A stretch of DNA of 64,000 nt from Aureibacter tunicatorum (GTDB taxonomy: Bacteria > Bacteroidota > Bacteroidia > Cytophagales > Cyclobacteriaceae). Positions 62,743-64,000 of the stretch are shown in pieces (position 1 is the first letter of the stretch; each line of letters begins with the position of its first letter). The stretch is from positions 372,001 through 436,000 of the forward strand of contig NZ_AP025305.1 in NCBI RefSeq assembly GCF_036492635.1, given 5' to 3'. Both the position numbers and the translations under genes were made by a program. Under the pieces are notes generated by a model that saw nothing but the letters and a program-made list of their open reading frames with translations, did not search any database and was not told the DNA's origin.

Positions 62743-64000
62743 ATGGCAGGAGATACTCTCACCCCACAATTATTGTCTGAAGACCTTGATTTGTTGGTTT
62801 CGGATCAAAAAATAGGTTCTGATTCCCAATTATCACCGACATTGACTTCAGGAATTAATATCGATGATGTTCCTTTCGGAGGAGATGATTTTAATTTCAA
62901 TATGGCCGTTGACGCAGGCTTTTCTGTTTTTTTGATTAATTCGCATACCAAGTCGGGCGAAAATGTTAAAGAAATAGTTGAAGATCATTGGAAAGATGTA
63001 GATGGATTTTTTGAAGGCCATGGCTTATTGGCGTATCGGTTAAAAGGAAGTGTAGATATTGGAGTCGCAGGAACTATTGGCTCGGTTGGCATTGGGATTG
63101 ATGCCAACGCAATGGCGATGCATACTTATATGTCAAAGCACCCATTGGATTTGCAGATAAAGGATGCTGTTAAAAAAGACTTGTCTTATTTCTTAACCAT
63201 CTTCAAGGCGGAGGATATCTGTAATTTGGAGATTGGAGAGGCTTTGTACTTGTCGGCTGGAGGAAGCCTTTCTATAGGCGTTGAGATCTCAGCGGAGGAA
63301 GTATTCACAGGAAGTCTTTCTTTGGTGTCGAAAGCGATTGACTTGGATGGCAAGCTTGGGTTGACTGCTGATGCTAGTTTGGGTGTGAAATTCAATGCAG
63401 GCATATCCGGAGAATATGATTTGAAAATCATTAGAACTTCAGACACACAGTATAAAGTAAGCCTGTTCAAAGGACGTAAAATTGATGGTGGAGGAAGTAT
63501 TGGTTTGTCTATTGAGGCGGGAGTGGCTGACGAATCTGACATGGAAAAGTTGGTAGACAAAGTGTTTGAAGGCATTGATAAAGAAGTGTTTCAGCCGATT
63601 AATGAAGAGTGGGAAAAAGCGCATGACAAGGCTACGGGTTGGCTGGGTGCCGAAGCCGTCGAAGTGGCGCAAAAAGCAAATGAGCTTCTTAAATTGACGA
63701 ATGATATCGATCCTTTCGACAAGAGCGTGTTTGAAAGCAAATACAACGAGTATAGAAATGATATCAAGGAAAAGCTTGTCGAAGCTCTGAAAAAGAAGGT
63801 GGAGCTTGGATTGGGCATGGAACTCAATGCCATGAAATCCAAAGAAGCTTTATTTGAGGCTGTTTATAGTGCTGAGGGAATCAGGGAAGATCATGATGCT
63901 CTTATTCGTTTTGATATTAACAGATTATGCGATAAGCCTGTTTCATCTAGAAAGTTTGAATTGACAAAGCTTTTGAATAGAGAAATCACTGAGGTTAAAA
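62743..64000 (+). CDS. Large protein of unknown function (N-terminal 419 residues, cut by window edge)
   Basis: From the ATG at 62743 the frame stays open to the window edge (419 codons). No signal peptide or membrane helix at the start (MAGDTLTPQLLSEDLDLLV). Residues 50 to ~260 are rich in beta strands with alternating Gly/Ser and acidic residues (for example VDIGVAGTIGSVGIGIDANA, LYLSAGGSLSIGVEIS, LGLTADASLGVKFNAGIS, GGGSIGLSIEAGV), suggesting repeated strands in a beta-solenoid or barrel-like body. From ~265 on it becomes helical and charged. I do not recognise the family. Base use is like that of neighbouring genes, so no sign of recent transfer. Confidence 0.75.
   Translation, partial: MAGDTLTPQLLSEDLDLLVSDQKIGSDSQLSPTLTSGINIDDVPFGGDDFNFNMAVDAGFSVFLINSHTKSGENVKEIVEDHWKDVDGFFEGHGLLAYRLKGSVDIGVAGTIGSVGIGIDANAMAMHTYMSKHPLDLQIKDAVKKDLSYFLTIFKAEDICNLEIGEALYLSAGGSLSIGVEISAEEVFTGSLSLVSKAIDLDGKLGLTADASLGVKFNAGISGEYDLKIIRTSDTQYKVSLFKGRKIDGGGSIGLSIEAGVADESDMEKLVDKVFEGIDKEVFQPINEEWEKAHDKATGWLGAEAVEVAQKANELLKLTNDIDPFDKSVFESKYNEYRNDIKEKLVEALKKKVELGLGMELNAMKSKEALFEAVYSAEGIREDHDALIRFDINRLCDKPVSSRKFELTKLLNREITEVK

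Noticed and set aside
1-64000. CRISPR arrays, tRNA and rRNA genes, prophage or integrative element
   Set aside because: No regularly spaced repeats, cloverleaf-type sequence with a CCA-proximal T-arm, rRNA-like stretch, integrase or phage gene was seen by eye on either strand; a tRNAscan run would be decisive for tRNAs.

Overview
The window is a low-GC chromosomal segment from a member of the Bacteroidota, most likely a Cytophagales-type gliding or T9SS-bearing marine bacterium (the lineage within the phylum is inference). The evidence is a type IX secretion pair (porU-porV), family-typical proteins (NhaD antiporter, DUF2480, GHL10 hydrolase, S46 dipeptidyl-peptidase, a MoaC-MogA fusion), a Bacteroidota-style lipoprotein signal (Cys-Lys-Asp-Asp) and several promoters with the phylum's TAnnTTTG -7 element. 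No rRNA, tRNA, CRISPR array, prophage or complete insertion sequence was seen.

Left part (1-33.7 kb): a clipped lipid A phosphatase gene, ftsH and rsfS read leftwards; birA and ahcY read rightwards; nhaD and anmK read leftwards. A long, mostly rightward stretch follows: coaX with an overlapping outer-membrane protein gene, a TPR protein, then a tightly packed set of porU, porV, a catalytically dead M16 peptidase-like protein and a metal-site-deficient arginase-family protein. Next come rpmH-rnpA, a C-terminal processing protease, a TSUP transporter, tsaB, DUF2480, a probable surface lipoprotein, an acetyltransferase, polA, a REP-associated tyrosine transposase beside a perfect 28-bp palindrome, two tandem small membrane proteins, radA, ridA and a cysteine desulfurase.

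Centre (33.7-34.2 kb): a 540-bp gene-free stretch carries a dense cluster of DnaA boxes around an AT-rich spacer and looks like a replication origin, although genes on both sides point the same way, which is not what an origin usually shows.

Right part (34.2-64 kb): a GHL10 glycoside hydrolase-like lipid/peptidoglycan-type enzyme, an ECF sigma factor with a tiny zinc anti-sigma-like protein, an N-acetylglucosamine kinase-like ATPase, a YwqK/MORN protein, an alpha/beta hydrolase and a compact molybdenum-cofactor operon (moeA, modE-like, mobA, moaD, moaE, moaC-mog, moaA). These are followed by a secreted formylglycine-enzyme-like protein, a DnaJ-TPR membrane protein, a DPP11-like peptidase and a DUF3332 lipoprotein. 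From 49.6 to 59.2 kb lies a full trans-4-hydroxy-L-proline catabolic locus: AraC regulator, pyrroline-hydroxycarboxylate deaminase, 2-oxoglutarate-semialdehyde dehydrogenase, an ornithine-cyclodeaminase-family reductase, hydroxyproline 2-epimerase, a FAD D-amino-acid dehydrogenase and an AbgT-family transporter, together converting hydroxyproline to 2-oxoglutarate. A structured repeat-like element sits inside this locus. The window ends with a two-domain secreted ABM protein, a FUSC membrane protein, DUF1835, an acetyltransferase and the start of a large unrecognised protein.
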